From: Paguma larvata
Lineage: Eukaryota; Chordata; Mammalia; Carnivora; Viverridae
Length of the DNA: 64,000 nucleotides
Direction of reading: 5' to 3'
Assembly: GCA_030068075.1 (NCBI GenBank)
Contig: CM057826.1
Span: 108,479,746-108,543,745, forward strand
Part shown: piece after piece, positions 11,251 to 24,235 of the stretch
Numbering within the stretch: the stretch's first letter is position 1
How the letters are laid out: each line of letters starts with the position of its first letter
Notes under the pieces: model-generated
Told to the model about the DNA's origin: nothing
The model's database searches: none
Seen by the model: only the letters and a program-made list of their open reading frames with translations
Translations under genes and position numbers: made by a program

Positions 11251-11514
11251 TGTCCATCTCATTTTCTTTCTTTGGGCCTCTGCTTCCTTATTCATAAAAT
11301 AAGAATACTGTGTTAATAACATCCTCCTTGAAGTATTTTGTTGTGATCAGATGAGATGGTCTTCCCACCTTTTCCTCCCAGCCTGACACACAGAAGCTCT
11401 CATTTGGGCACCTTCCCCAGGGGCCTTCGTTTGTGGTCATACCTACCACCTGGGCCACTCCACAGGAATTTAGCATAAACTGTCTTTGTATTTCGTGTTG
11501 TTGCTATGCTGAGG

Positions 11515-11625
11515 TTTGTTTTGGCTTTCTCATCTATTCTGACCCATCTTATCTGATTGCAAGCCCCTGAAGAGCAGGAGTTATGTCTCCATGGAGCCTT
11601 ACACGCAGTAAGGAGTCAATCATCA
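11515..11625 (+). repeat. L2 LINE 3' fragment
   Basis: GATTGCAAGCCCCTGAAGAG, AGGAGTTATGTCTCC and CAGTAAGGAGTCAATCATC match the L2 terminal pattern. Confidence 0.6.
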
Positions 11626-12784
11626 TTGCCCATGGCTGCTGGGGATAGGGAAGGGAATGGGGACAGGGGTGGAATGGCCAAGTGTCCATCTATCTCAGAG
11701 GTCCAACGACTTGTTTGAAACTGTCTCTCCTTCTCATCTGTGCAATGGGAACCATTTTTCCGGAAAATACTGAGAAAGAAGATCAGCAGAAGAGATCAGC
11801 TCTGCTCTCTCTTCAGTACATTCCAAACCTGTGTGCCAAACCATTTCTTCTTCCCTAAAGCAGGGAGGTGCAGGAAGAGATTGCAGGTACTGACTCTGCA
11901 GAGCTGTCCCTTGTTCCCTGGGAGTACATCTCCCTGAGGGCTGCCCCTGGCTCCAAAGCTAAGTCAGGCCTCTAATGACACCCTTGGGACTCAAACATTC
12001 TGAGAAGTATGCAGTTCCCACAGAGCTATCATTTCAGTGGTCACACAGAATTGAGCTATCTCCCTCACACTATTTTTACGTTCGCCCAGTACAATTTTTT
12101 GTTCCTGGGTCCACAAGCTGCCCAGGATTTTCTTGTCTGGAGCTGTGGCCTCTCTCTCAAACACCCTAGATTTAAATTAAGCAACAGTCCCCCCCACCCA
12201 CCTCACATTTCTTCAAAAACAGCTCTTCCCAGACATTGATGAGAAACAGTTGAGAATCAGGATAGGAAACTCTAATGTCCACATCCATGTCTCCCCATCC
12301 CTCACTGTCACCTCCTCCCACAGAGCCGAATGAACAAGCAACCAATAGCTTTCAGACAACATAAGTTCTAATAGCAAGAACACCTGCGTATATACATTAT
12401 AAGTCAATTAAGTCATTCTCAGCATTTTTTCCTTTCTCAAATAAGAAGAGTTAGAGAAGTCTTGCCAGCCACGGTTACTGTGTGAACAGATTTTATCTAC
12501 TGATGCGCTGGGATGAAGAAGCATAGAGGGAAAGTTCCAGAAAGCAAAAAAACTGTGTCCTACTCCCACAAGTAAATATGGAAGGGCAAACGTGAGAAAG
12601 TCTCATTTGCTTTCTTCTCTTCATCTTCATCATCTAAACTGGTTTCTTGTGTGCAAAGAGCAACATCTACCTTGACTGACAAAAGGGGCTAGACCAGGTC
12701 ATCTCCTGATCTGCCTTCCAACTGTGGAGTCTATGGATGACTTGGGAATAGCATGAAGAAGAGCATGTTATGGAAGCCCTACGG
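11626..12784. other. Unassigned non-coding DNA
   Basis: The overlapping short open frames at 11740-12239 have no recognised domain. Confidence 0.35.
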
Positions 12785-12983
12785 TGATGGTTCTCAGCAG
12801 GCTGGGGGAAGGCTGGATTTTTGGTTGCTATAAATGTGGGGTGAGTCGTGGACGAACAGGACACTCCTGGTATCTAGTGGGTTGAGGCTGCTGCTTAACA
12901 GCCTACAATGCACAAGAGATCCTCAACAAAGAAGTATCTGGCCTAAATGTCAATAGTGCTGAGGTTGAGAAATCTACATTAAT
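12785..12983 (+). mobile_element. hAT-Charlie-type non-autonomous DNA transposon
   Basis: The left end GTGATGGTTCTCAGCAGG and the right end GAGGTTGAGAAATC form an imperfect terminal inverted repeat. Between them are GGTATCTAGTGGGTTGAGGC, CCTACAATGCACAAGAG and CAATAGTGCTGAGG, a well-known MER-class hAT pattern. There is no transposase reading frame. Confidence 0.75.
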
Positions 12984-13895
12984 CAAACCATGACTTTGGG
13001 AAAAGGTGATGAGGTAAGTAAATGAGTCGCAATATCCCTCTACCCTGAAATGAGGTGAACTTACCCTATCTCATACTTTGAACCAAAGAAGCGCTTTATT
13101 TATATACATAAAAGTAGAGGGGTTTCTGCTACCAGGTAGAGGTTCCTGAGTAAAGGAAAACACTGACTGTTGAATCACAGTTCTTCTTCCCTTGCAGGTA
13201 ACACAATCTCACTTCATGTAACCAAAGAAAATTCTGCCAGGTTAGCCTAATGTCCCTTATGTGAAGAGGTAAGAGATAAAGACAAGAGCAGACTGAGGAG
13301 ACAACAGGAAAGCCTGCCTCCACTCAGTGTCTGTTTTGTCCCAGCTGATGGACAGCACTGCAATTAGCTAAGCCATGGGGTCCAAGAGCAAATGCAACCA
13401 CACCAAACCAAAAGCCAGTAAGTGGGAACAGGAGGGGTTCTCTACATAAGAATCCTTCTCATCCAGTGGTACTTGGAATTTCCATTCTCCCTTCATGAGG
13501 ACCTTCTTTGACACACTAGCTAGTTGCTCCAGAAGTGATACCCCTAGGTGCCAGCCTATGCCCTTATGTAAAATCTGGTTGCTGAAAGCTAGCAACACAT
13601 ACAGCAACCTCTACTCACAGAGAATAAACTTTGAAGAGATGAATTTGCTCACTGTGACTTTTTAAGAGGTCATGTCCCTCCCAGTATCTCCCCAGCCCAT
13701 AAGGATCTATCTACAAGCATCATTGAAAAGCACCAGTCTCCAAGCCTAGCACGCGGCAGAATGAATCTAACTGCCACCAGGTGAACATGAGAAGACACAA
13801 ACAAACACAGCAATGCTTTTTAGAATGACTGCCAAGCTGAAATAATTCTCTTCTCATTCAAGGATGAGTACACAGAAAACAAAACAAAAAAAATT
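12984..13895. other. Unassigned non-coding DNA
   Basis: No gene or repeat was recognised. Confidence 0.35.
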
Positions 13896-14490
13896 TAAGG
13901 GACCCTTTGTTTATTGTAGCATTATTCACAACAGCCAAGATGCAGAAACAACCTAACTGCCAATTAATAAACAATTGTATAATGAAGACAAGATATATAT
14001 ACATAATGGAATAATATGTAGTCATAAAAAAAGATGTGATCATGCCATTTGTAACAACACGGATAGATCTGAAGATATTATGCTAAGTGAAATAAGTCAG
14101 ACTGAGAAAGACAGGCACCATAGGATTTCACTCATGGAATCTAAAAAACAAACAAATGAATCAACAAACAAAAAGGAGAATCAGATCTATAAATACAGAC
14201 TACAAATTGATGACTGTCAGAGAGGAGGGGGTAGAAGGAATGGCAAAATGGGAGAAGGTAAAGAGGGAGATACAGCCTTCCAGTTATGGAACCAGTAATT
14301 CATGGGAATAAAAGGCACAGCATAGGGACATATAGTCATTGATATTGTAATAGCATTGTACAGTGGCAGATGGTAGCTACACTTGTGGTGCACAGGCATA
14401 ATATATAAATAAGTTGAATCACTATGCTATACATCTGAAACCAATGTAATATTGTATGTCAACTATACTCAAAAAAAATAATTTTTTTTA
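13896..14490 (+). mobile_element. 5'-truncated L1 3' end
   Basis: The end of ORF2 (TTTGTTTATTGTAGCATTATTC, TGCTAAGTGAAATAAGTCAG) runs into a 3' UTR ending CTGAAACCAATGTAATATTG and an A-rich tail. It carries indels, and no target duplication is clear, so it is older than the 3.9-kb copy. Confidence 0.9.
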
Positions 14491-14984
14491 AATGTAGAGC
14501 TCATGAAAGTATTCTGCAACATGTAAGAGAGAGGCAGATGTAGTAAAAAGAAGATGGAAGAAACCAATTTGGGAGAAAGATTTTCCACTAAAGAAAATTA
14601 GGCAGCAACTGCTTTCTATGTTAAAACTAATACAAAATCTTGACTTTAAGAAATGACATGAAAGGATTAGACATAACAATAAGTAGAAAAGAAGTCTGCA
14701 GAGATAAAGAACAGATGTAGTAAAAGTGCTATAGCAGAATTTAAATTAATCTTAGAGAAGTACTAATAATGCAGAAAATTAAATCATATGTAGAGGACAA
14801 ACACAAGAATTTCACCCAGAGGCAGAGGGAAATGACAAAGGGAGAAAAAATATTAAGAGGGGAAATTATTTATATGAATGACAAAAGCACCTCAATTCAG
14901 GAATGACTAGTATTTTTTCACAGATGAGAAGAAGTGAATCAGAAGTAATACCATAAAAAGAATGTCAAAGAAGAAAAGTTTCAG
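14491..14984. other. Unassigned AT-rich DNA
   Basis: No gene or repeat was recognised. The stretch is purine-rich. Confidence 0.35.
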
Positions 14985-15420
14985 GAATTGGATAAGGATC
15001 ACCTCGACCAAAAGAGTACAGTGGCAAGTGACATTCAAGGCCAGGAGGTAACAATGCAATGTGTTTTCTGCCTTGATCCACAGGGACTCTGTCTCTCTTG
15101 GAAGCCAGCCTCCATGTCGTGAGAAAAGCAAGCAGCCACATGGGGAGGCCACGTGTAGGTGTTCTGGCCAACAGTTCCAATTAACATCCCAGCCACAGGC
15201 AGTATCAAATGCCAAACACGTGAGTGAGCCTTCAGATAATTTCAGCCCACAGGCAGCAAGTCACCTCTAGCTTTCAAATGCCCCCAAATGCCCCCAAGAT
15301 GAGCTGTCCCTGCAAATCCTAGACAAAATGCAAGTTCATGAGCAAACTAAATGGCAGTTGCTGTTTTAAGCCACTCTTCTTATAGGTTTTATTACACAAC
15401 AATAAATAGCTTAAGCCAAC
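14985..15420 (+). mobile_element. Old MaLR-type LTR (probable)
   Basis: The right end TGCTGTTTTAAGCCACTCTTC, ACACAACAATAAATAGC matches the end of MLT1-class LTRs, and the body has the CACATGGGGAGGCCACGTG and GTGAGTGAGCCTTCAGA words of the same class. The left edge is uncertain. Confidence 0.55.
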
Positions 15421-16948
15421 CAAAAGCTTCCCAACTGAAAGGAGGTAAAACAGACTATTAGGAAGTGGCTCTTGCATGGTGACTTGGTGTGGCTGCCTCA
15501 GAACTGAGATAAGAGTAACGTCAGGGGAGCAGAGGGTTCGTTTGGAGTTTCAGATTCATGTCCTTCCCCCACAGTGTCATGGAGGTGGCTGCCACTGAGC
15601 TGTTTGGGCCCTGAGAACACTAAATCTTCAGAGACTTTCCAAAACACCCACGTGGTTATCTAAGAGACTCTCTGGCAATAGCTTAGGGTTAATATCTTTT
15701 GGACAAGTTTTCTACACACATACACACACAACACTGCAAAGTTATTTATGTGACTAACAAAGACGTTTTTCAATATTTACAGCTCAACTTGGAGAGTTCT
15801 TTTCCACTGGATCCAGGAGATACTTCGATGGGATAAACAATGAGCGTTGTCCTCCAGTGTTTTTTAAACCAACTTTTAACTATGGGAAACTACAATTTCC
15901 CAAGGTGTTCGGGGAAGAAAACAGCAATGCCTACCTACTACCTGGGGAATCTGAATTTCTTGACGACTGATGCCTCATTCCTGATGATTCTTGAAGTCCT
16001 CCTTCACTTCCTCCTGTGAACATGGGACTCCCTACTTGCCTTGGGCCACCTCCACCAGTAGAACCTAGGGCAGCTTCCCAGGAGCTGAGAAACAGTTCTG
16101 GGCATCTGACTCATTCCTAACAAACTCCTTCTAGGAGAGCCAAAACAGCTGTGTAAGACATACAAGATAGCCACGTGACAGTGGGGGGTGGGGGAAGCAC
16201 TGAACTTTTTAAAAGCAAAACGAAGGATTTAATATGTAGTAGCCAAGTATACTGAATTTATTCCTGCCCACCAAGAGGCCAAGCCAGGGCCCAATGAAAA
16301 GAGAGGTGTCCCGTTTACCTCAGACAATGAACTTCAATGGAACTCAAAACTGAGATGAGAAAATAAACAGGGATTGGCCAGTGTGGCTCAGCAAACAAAG
16401 CAGCTGGGTGTGGAGAGACCCTCATCAGCCTTTTTTCATCAGGTGTAATCATGTGTAATCACATCCCAGATTGTATCTCACCAGCCCTGCACCCCTCTGG
16501 CAAACCCAGAGACCAGGCTTGCTCCCTGTCACCGGCACTCTCCGTGCCCACCTTTGCACCTGACTGGGCCAGTCCTCCCCACCACTCTCTCTACTGACCA
16601 CAAAGACAAGTGCAGAGGCCTGTTTTCCCTTAATGGTTTCAAAAAGAATTCTACAAGGAATTTTGACAAGGAACCTCAAAAATAACCAACATAGGGAAGT
16701 AACAGATGTCCAGAAATCTTTTCTAACATCTTGGGGTAGAGACAGACTACAGGCAGGTGCTGCGTGGGAAGGGGCTGGCCAAGTCCTCACTGAGGGCTCA
16801 CAGAGGAACAAGCCCCAAGAAGATAATCAGCTTATACCTGCCTTCTCTTCTCTACTGGTCACAGCTGGGCTTTGGGAATGCTTTCTCGGAAGCCTTCATC
16901 ATGGTCTTCATTATCAGATTAACTCTGCTTCCCTCCTACCAAACGTAT
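15421..16948. other. Unassigned non-coding DNA
   Basis: A short CA-rich patch lies at 15714-15730. Open frames at 16449-16811 (minus) and 16633-16950 (plus) overlap antisense and lack domains. No repeat was identified. Confidence 0.35.
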
Positions 16949-16962
16949 AAGAAGTTATATTT

Positions 16963-17124
16963 TTAGGAGTGCCTGGGTGGCTCAGTCAGTTAAGCGTCCA
17001 GCTTCAGCTCAGGTCATGATCTCACTTTTGTGAGATGAAGCCTCGTGTCAGGCTCTGTGCTGACAGCTCAGAGCCTGGAGCCTGCTCTCCTCTCTCTCTG
17101 CCCCTCCCCTGCTCACACACCGTC

Positions 17125-17162
<38 letters not shown>

Positions 17163-17210
17163 AAAACTGAATAAAACATTAAAAAAAATTTTAATAAAAA
17201 TATTTTAAAA
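16963..17210 (+). mobile_element. CanSINE with expanded CT tract
   Basis: The SINE head GTGCCTGGGTGGCTCAGTC and GCTCAGGTCATGATCTCAC lead into a CT run (about 17124-17162) and an A-rich tail. A perfect 14-bp target duplication AAGAAGTTATATTT lies at 16949-16962 and 17211-17224. Confidence 0.97.
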
Positions 17211-17224
17211 AAGAAGTTATATTT

Positions 17225-17794
17225 AGGGAATGTTCCCATAGGAAACCACTGTTCCCCTAAACCCTTCCCACCTTTACTTGCTAAGTTGACATAATTTGAA
17301 ATTCCCAAGAACCTAAAGTCTGGATGAGCCATAATTCACCAGGTGTAAGGATTTTCCTGCCATGTCTTAATTTTATTTCCTTCCCTACTTTTCTCTTTCT
17401 TTTCCCTTCCACTGCCTTAAGTCTAGAACATTATCTCTCGTTTCCCAAAGATATAAACAAGGTTTTTGAGCCTCTATTCTATGCCTACTTTCACTCTCCC
17501 GTGCCCTACTATTCTCCACCAATTCCTGTCAGCCCCTCTTCCCATGTCCTACATAATAGACTTCACTTTCCACCATCAGGGATTCCTAGGCCCCCAGGTC
17601 CCCTGTGATACCATTAAACAGAACCTCTAGTCCTATCCATGTGCTGTCAGGATTAGCTAACAGCTCTGAATTAGTGAACACCACAGCCTACAACTAATAG
17701 AAATGTGGTAAATCATTCAAAGATTAAGGTTTGGTCCTAACAGAGACTTTTTTCCAGTGAGTGAATTTCTCTGCTGACAGTAGGAAAAAAAAGA
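17225..17794. other. Unassigned non-coding DNA
   Basis: The 94-codon open frame at 17324-17608 lies in C/T-rich DNA and has no recognisable domain. Confidence 0.35.
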
Positions 17795-17841
17795 ATAATC
17801 ATAGTTAACATTTCATAGTGCTTTCTATATGCCAGAAATTA

Positions 17842-17875
<34 letters not shown>

Positions 17876-18065
17876 TTCATTTACTGCTGCTCTCTACCCT
17901 ATGAGGTTATTCTTATCCCCATTTTACAGAAGAGGGAGTTGGGGCCCAGAGAAGTTACACAAATTACATGTAAATCTTCCAGCAGTAGTAAGAGGCAGAA
18001 CCAGAACTCAAATTTGGATAGTATGACTCCTGAGTTTGGACTCTTCACTGTTATGCCATACTGCC
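17795..18065 (-). repeat. MIR SINE with internal GT microsatellite
   Basis: Reverse MIR order: CTTTCTATATGCCAGAAATT, CCTATGAGGTTATTCTTATC, CCCATTTTACAGAAGAGGG, GAGGCAGAACCAGAACTC, CTTCACTGTTATGCCATAC. A (GT)n run at about 17844-17874 has grown inside it. Confidence 0.88.
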
Positions 18066-18119
18066 CATAAGATACGGGAAAAAAACGGTGTGGAAAAAAC
18101 CCAAGATCACCCTTTGAAG

Positions 18120-18285
18120 TGAAAAGAGCAATAAAAAGAGTCAGAAATCAGCACAGAATAGCTGTGCAATATAGGGCAAAGTATTTAACTCTTTCCATTT
18201 CAGTTTCTTTTTCTGTAAAATAGGAAGAATTCCACAAATTCACAGGATAAGTGTGAGGAATAAAGAACAGGTACAGGGAAATGTG
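18120..18285 (+). repeat. MIR SINE
   Basis: TAGCTGTGCAATATAGGGC, ACTCTTTCCATTTCAGTTTC, CTGTAAAATAGGAAGAATTCC and GTGAGGAATAAAG follow the forward MIR order. Confidence 0.72.
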
Positions 18286-18802
18286 TTTTAGGAATTGCAC
18301 TCCATTGCTTAGCAAGAGAGGCCAGAAATAACAGATGTCTCGACAAGATAAAATTTTAGTTCACAAATTAAAAAAAAAAAAAAAGAGGTAGGCAGTCTGA
18401 GGCTGGTTTTAACACCAACAGTGCTGTTAGGAACCCAGATACCTATGTTTCTCTACAATCCCTTAGTACCATCTTCAAGATTACCTCATGACCAAAGATG
18501 GCTGCTGCAACTCCAGCCATCGTGTCTACTCTCCAGGGGAATTATGGAATAAAGATTAGAAAGAGCCTGCATTAGCTGATTGCCTCCCAGTTATTGTACT
18601 TTTCCAGAATTGCCACCCTACAACTTCCTACATTTCATTGGTTAGAACTTAATCACATGCCATATCTAGCAGCAAGGGAAGCTGAGAAATATGACCTAAT
18701 TATTGAGCACACAGACGTCTGAATGAAATCAGGGTTCTTGCCCTAAATAAAAATGGGATAAGAATATTGGTTAGGCAACCAGCAGTCTCTGGCCACAAAA
18801 GG
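18286..18802. other. Unassigned non-coding DNA
   Basis: Apart from an A-run near 18368-18384, nothing was recognised. Confidence 0.35.
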
Positions 18803-19010
18803 ATACGAAATTTTATTAAGCATCAACTCCCTGCCAGACACTTCACATAAATTTTCTCATTTGATCTTCATAATAACCCAGACATATTTGGAAGTTACTA
18901 TTACATTCATAGATAAGGAACTGGGATCAGAGAAAATAAGCAACACAACTCCATTAGGGAAGCAGATAAAAACCAGATCTAGCCTCAAAATTTGAACTCT
19001 ATCCATACCA
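18803..19010 (-). repeat. MIR SINE
   Basis: Reverse MIR order: ATTAAGCATCAACTCCCTGCC, TTTGATCTTCATAATAACCC, CATAGATAAGGAACTGGGATC. Confidence 0.78.
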
Positions 19011-20151
19011 TTCAGCCTCCAAAGTTTCCTCCAAGGAAAAATATTTTGCAAAAGTTCAGGCACCATGTTCATCTTCAAAACTTCTATTGTATTAATATCT
19101 CAAATTATTTCTCAGTTTCTTCCCTGGAGAATATGAGGGAGTAACTTCAATTATTTTGTAAGAACTGCAGAAACAGAGCTGCATACCATTTCCGTTTGTG
19201 GGGGAGAAACATTCATTGAACATACACACATATGTGTCCCAGTTACTGATGCATCCATACTGTAAAAGCATTTCCTGGTCTCTCTTTCCACAGTCAAAAC
19301 AAACAGGCAGAAAGGGTCACTTCTGCCGAAAGCAGACTATCAATGTGATTAATAGGTAGGCCTCAAGTTCCAGCCCCCTTTCCTGCAGCCACAGGTTGTT
19401 TATATTAGAAAGAAAAGATGATCTTTATGTTTTCTATCCTCTTGATCAGTTCTGAAAGGAGAAATGGCAGAGAACACAGAAACACCACAGCAGAGTCCTG
19501 CACTTGCATACTGGGTCCTTCCAGAAGTCAGAGTGTTGGAAGAGTGAGGAGGTGCAATGCAAGCAAGGAAACAGCAATGTTTGACAAAAGGCTCTTCAAC
19601 ACGTTGTGCTCAGTCTCAGTAGAAGCTTCCATGCAATTCGCTCCCCTGCCTAAGTAGACAATCCGGATTTGCACAAACTGAGCATAAATTGTTGCCATTA
19701 CTGACTCTTCCTACAAAGTGACCCTGAGGACATGTAGATGTCTCACTTGAGAGTAAGACCTTACTTTTCAGCTCCCTCCACCCTGCAGATAGGGAGGCTG
19801 ATTTGCAGACATCCAGCACTTTGTGAATTGTACACCCATTTCAAGTGTCCAGAATACTATTCAACTATCCCCACAGCTACATTGCACTTGGGAGAAATCA
19901 GGTCTTTTATTCTGCTTCAGAGATACAATGTATAATCTATTAGTATTCTTCCCTTAGAGCTGATTTTGAGAAGAAGAGAGAATGAGGACAACACAAATGT
20001 GGAAAAATGACAGTTTGGTGATAAGAAGATGAATTCCTTCCCTTTCCAAGTTTTTCATTTGGATTAATCTAGCTGAAAGGTTTTCATACTTCTAACAAAG
20101 GTCTTCTGAACAAAAGAGAATTTTAATGGCTCAAGAAAGAGGAAAGAAAGG
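19011..20151. other. Unassigned non-coding DNA
   Basis: No gene or repeat was recognised in this 1.1-kb stretch. Confidence 0.35.
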
Positions 20152-20281
20152 ACGGATGGATGGAGTGATGGATGGAGGGATGGATGGAGGGATGGAAGGA
20201 AGGAAGGAAGGAAGGAAGAAAGGAAGGAAGGAAGGAAGGAAGGAAGGAAGGAAGGAAGGAAGGAAGGAGAGAGGGAGGGAA
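20152..20281 (+). repeat. GGAT/GGAA tetranucleotide microsatellite
   Basis: A (GGAT)n-rich left part passes into (GGAA)n units on the right, with one AGAA interruption. It also explains the serine/phenylalanine-rich antisense frame here. Confidence 0.98.
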
Positions 20282-20412
20282 AGACAGAAGGAAGAAGAGA
20301 GGTAAAAGGAAGGAGGAAAAGAAAGAGAAATAAAGAGAGGAGGTATATTTTCTTTGTATTATTTTTTGCTGTATTTACTTTTTTAAACATTTACTCTTCT
20401 TTAATCTAACAG

Positions 20413-21351
20413 CCATTTATTTTTTAATTTATTTATTTTTTAATTTACATCCAAGTTAGTTAGCATATAGTGCAACAATGATTTCAGTAGTAGATTCTTT
20501 AATGTTGCTTACCCATTTAGACCTTTCCTCCTCCTACAACCCCTCCAACAACCTCTGTTTATTTTCTATATTTTTCGGTCTATTACATTTTGTCCCCCTT
20601 CCCTGTTTTTATCTTAGTTTTGCTTCCCTTCCCTTATGTTCATCTGTTTTGTATCTTAAGTTCCTCATATGAGTGAAGTCATATGATAGTTGTCTTTCTC
20701 TGACTAATTCTGCTTAGGATAATACCCTCTAGTTGTAACCACGTAGTTGCAAATGGCAAGATTTCCAAGTAATACTCCATTGTGTACATATATCATATCT
20801 TCTTTATCCATTCATCCATTGATGGACATTTGGGCTCTTTCCATACTTTGGCTATTGTCAATAGTGCTGCTATAAACTTTGGGGTCTATGTGTCCCTTTG
20901 AAGCAGCATACCTGTGTCCCTTGGATAAATACCTAGTAGTGCAATTGCTGGATCATAGGGTAGCTCTATTTTTAATTTTCTGAGCCACCTCCATACTGTT
21001 TTCCAGAGTGGCTGCACCAGTTTGCATTCCCACCAGCAATGCAAAAGAGATCCTCATCCTCCGCATCCTCACCAACATCTGTTGTTGCCTGAGTTGTTAA
21101 TGTTAGCCATTCTGATGGGTGTGAAGTGGTATCTCATTGTGGTTTTGATTTGTATTTCCCTGAAGATGAGTGACGTTGAGCATTTTTTCATGTGTCTGTT
21201 GGCCATCTGGATGTCTTCTTTGGAAAAGTGTCTACTCATATTTTGCCCATTACTTCACTGGATTATTTGTTTTCAGGGTGTTGAGTTTGATAAGTTCTTG
21301 ATATATTTTGGATACTCACCCTTTATCTGATATGTCGTTTGCAAATATCTT
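20413..21351 (-). mobile_element. 5'-truncated L1, 3' UTR and ORF2 end
   Basis: The plus strand reads TTAATTTACATCCAAGTTAG (3' terminus), then ATGAGTGAAGTCATATG, CCATTCATCCATTGATGGAC, TCCCACCAGCAATGC and GGGTGTGAAGTGGTATCTC, all antisense to the carnivore L1 3' UTR and ORF2 C-terminal region. The 102-codon plus-strand frame is antisense L1. A shared GGAGGTATATTT/GGAAGTATATTT at 20339 and 21356 may be a decayed target duplication. Confidence 0.95.
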
Positions 21352-23234
21352 CAAGGAGGAAGTATATTTACAAAGTACAAAAAGCATGAGGAGGGCTGAG
21401 GGGGTGGTGAAGGAGCCAAAAGAGAAAGGAGAGAAGTGGCATCTGAGAGTTGGGGTAAAAGAACTCTGGGACGCAAAAGAGAGAGAACTAAAAAAAAAAA
21501 AAAACCTGAGGACTCTCCATCTTTCTACTACACAAAATCTCCTAGAACTGTCATTGAAGTTCAACAGAAAGGAGTTTTTAGGAGGTTAAATTTGCACCAG
21601 GGCTCACATGGACTCCTAGCAGTGAGGCTGGAAGGCAAAACTTAACACATGGAAATAGAGGAGGAGGGATTTCAAGCCAGTAATATAGGAAAAGAAGATT
21701 GGCTGGAATTTTTCTACCTATACTGGAGGCTTGTCAGGGCAGTCTGTGTGCTCTCTATGCCCGGTGAATGCTATCCCTGACAGATGATGGGTGAGCCAAC
21801 TGGGTTTCACTAAAATCTCTTCACTCAAGCACTAGACCCAAGAACAGGACATTGTAGAAGGAAGGGGAGAATCTAAGTTCTGTCACCAGCTATCTGTGTG
21901 CCTCGGGACCAGAAATATCCACTCTCCAGGATTCAGGGTCCTCTTAAAGCTATTAGGCAGGAAGTTCCACTAAGTTTCAACATTTAGCAACCAAGGAAAC
22001 CTAGGACTTGATCCACTAACAGGGAAATGAAATAGGCAGGGGTTTTTCTAATGTTAAGCTACCATGAGAATTAATGCAGAAAGAGCTCCAATATCCTGCC
22101 TTTGCATTGTTCATTTTTCCACTGAGAGAACTATTTTTAACAGACCCGTGAATAATAAGAAGAAAACTCTCCATAGACCTTGAGCTTTGGAAATTCTGGC
22201 ACTCCAGGACCCACATGACCACATTTTTGTATGATTAGTACAAGGGTTTTCAGATAGGTATTTGTTTGCATTGTGGAACCAGTTCCAAAATCAATAAGAA
22301 ATGGTATACCTTATCGCTCCCCAGAAGGGAAAAACAATAAAGAATTTTGTAAACCATGTCTGGGAGGCTGAAAAATGCATGCATTCACATCTAATGCAGA
22401 ACAATAATACCCCTGGAGACAGCATTTATCACACCTCACTTTAGGAGCCATTTCTTCAAACCAGAGGAATCAGCCCAGAGAAACCGCAATATGAGAAGAT
22501 AAGACTAACAGATGATTTCACTTTCCTTGCCACCTGCGTTCAATCCAAATAGGAGAGGGCAGTGGAAAGCAGAGACACCATTAAAATTTATACAAGTCTA
22601 TGTCATCTGTGAGAGAACAAACTGGTTTCTGTTTGAGTGATACTATAACTCATTTTTTTTAATGGATGAAGAAGTGCATAGAGCAGGGAAATGGCAGTTC
22701 AAATCACAGAGATAAATCATATCAAAGGAAAATAAAAAGAGCTAGTCAGGGTCAAAAACATGTAGGATGATAGAGCAGCTCAGAGAAACCAAAGAAAGAT
22801 TATTCATTGTGATGGGGCTGTCTAAACCGTGACAATGGCAATGGGAACAGAAGAATGGGATGCAGGTGTGAGAGATGTCAGGACAGAAGAGTGTTAATAC
22901 TTTACTGGGGGAAAGAAAAAGGAGGAGCCCAAAGTAATAGAAGACATAACCCTGGGTGAAAGGAAAAATCATGCCACCAACAGAAATGAAGAAGGATCTG
23001 GGCCTGGGTCAGACCTAAGTTTAAGATGATGGCTGGATACCCAGGTACTGCTGTGCTGTAGGTGTCTGGAGAATTGAGGCAGAAGCCAAAGATAGAACAC
23101 ATAGTGGAAGGTGTGCCCTTGGAAGTGATTCAAAATTGGGATCAGAGATGGAACCCCAAAAGCAACTGTACGCAGAAAGAAAATAGTGAATATTGCTAAA
23201 AGGACCAAGGTTAAGTCCACTGTTTGCAAATGGA
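21352..23234. other. Unassigned non-coding DNA
   Basis: A 14-base A-run lies at 21491-21504, and a faint MIR-like patch (ACCAGCTATCTGTGTGCCTC) near 21880 is too weak to call. No gene was found. Confidence 0.35.
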
Positions 23235-23365
23235 AGAAGAAAATGGAGTCAGAGGAAAAAGAAGGAAAGAAAGAAATAGAGGAGAAAGAAGCAAGAAAGA
23301 AAGGTACAGGGGGAAAGAGGGAGGGAAGAAAAGAAAGGAAGACAGAAAGAAAAGAAAAAATGGTA
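23235..23365 (+). repeat. GA-rich low-complexity tract
   Basis: This is an almost pure purine stretch of GAAA/GGAA/AGAA units. It explains the Lys/Glu-rich open frames at 23186-23448. Confidence 0.92.
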
Positions 23366-24084
23366 CCTGGAGAGCTAGAAAGAGAAACAGAAAAGGCGAG
23401 TTAGGAAAAATAAATTCAAAAAGCAGAGTGCAGCCAAATTTAAGTTAAGAAATCTGAGAAAACATGAGGATTTTCAAATTGGAGTGACCTTTGGAGAGAG
23501 TAATTTAGAGGTAAGGTCATAGCTAATGCCAGGTGGACACCTTGAGGATAAGGGCAGAGGAATTAGAAACGGCAAGTGTGCAGTCCTCTTTTGAGAAGTT
23601 AGGCACCAAAGGGATGACACCCAATACATCAGCAGCAGAGGACACATGAGCAGTACTTTAAGAAGGGAAAACCAGTTAAGTACCCAGCACAACAGAGGTG
23701 GCAGTTTCCTGAGGCCCATTCTTGTTCTAAGAATGCCAGAAATGAACAGGTTACTCCACAGCCACTGGGCAAGTGCCAAATAACCTCCACGTTACTCCAG
23801 TCCTGCTTCACTGCTATCAAAGCTGATTAGACTTGAGGGTGTGGAATGTGCCTGGATTTTCTCAGAGAAAGGAGCAAAAGAAACACAAGACATTGTGATA
23901 AGGAACACATGCATATAAAACAAAAGTTGGCCAGAGCAATGCCAAAGGTAAGGGTTGATCTTTATGGAAAATGACTCAAACGTCCCCATGACGTGATATA
24001 CTGAAATAGGGCCTTTACAGACTTGAGTACAATGGGCTATCAACATGAATTTGAGACACAGGAAACATAATTATGGCCACAGAG
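23366..24084. other. Unassigned non-coding DNA
   Basis: Minus-strand open frames of up to 101 codons (23474-23779) have no recognised domain or splice context. Confidence 0.35.
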
Positions 24085-24235
24085 CTGCCATTCCCTTTGG
24101 GTGACCCAAGACAAGGTCCTCAACTTCTGAGCTTCCATTTCCTTATCTAAGAAAAACAGTATCTCCCTGACCTGTTACACAGGGTTCTAGGAAATGAAGA
24201 TACTTTATAAACTACAGAGGTCCCTACAAATATAT
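24085..24235 (+). repeat. MIR SINE fragment
   Basis: GACCCAAGACAAGGTCCTCAAC, CTTCCATTTCCTTATCTAAG and CACAGGGTTCTAGGAAATG follow the forward MIR order. Confidence 0.68.

Noticed and set aside
20064..20390. 108-codon minus-strand frame with Phe/Leu/Pro/Ser repeats
   Set aside because: It is the translation of the GGAA microsatellite.
21022..21330. 102-codon frame with apparent membrane segments
   Set aside because: It is antisense to the L1 ORF2 end; the hydrophobic look comes from that.
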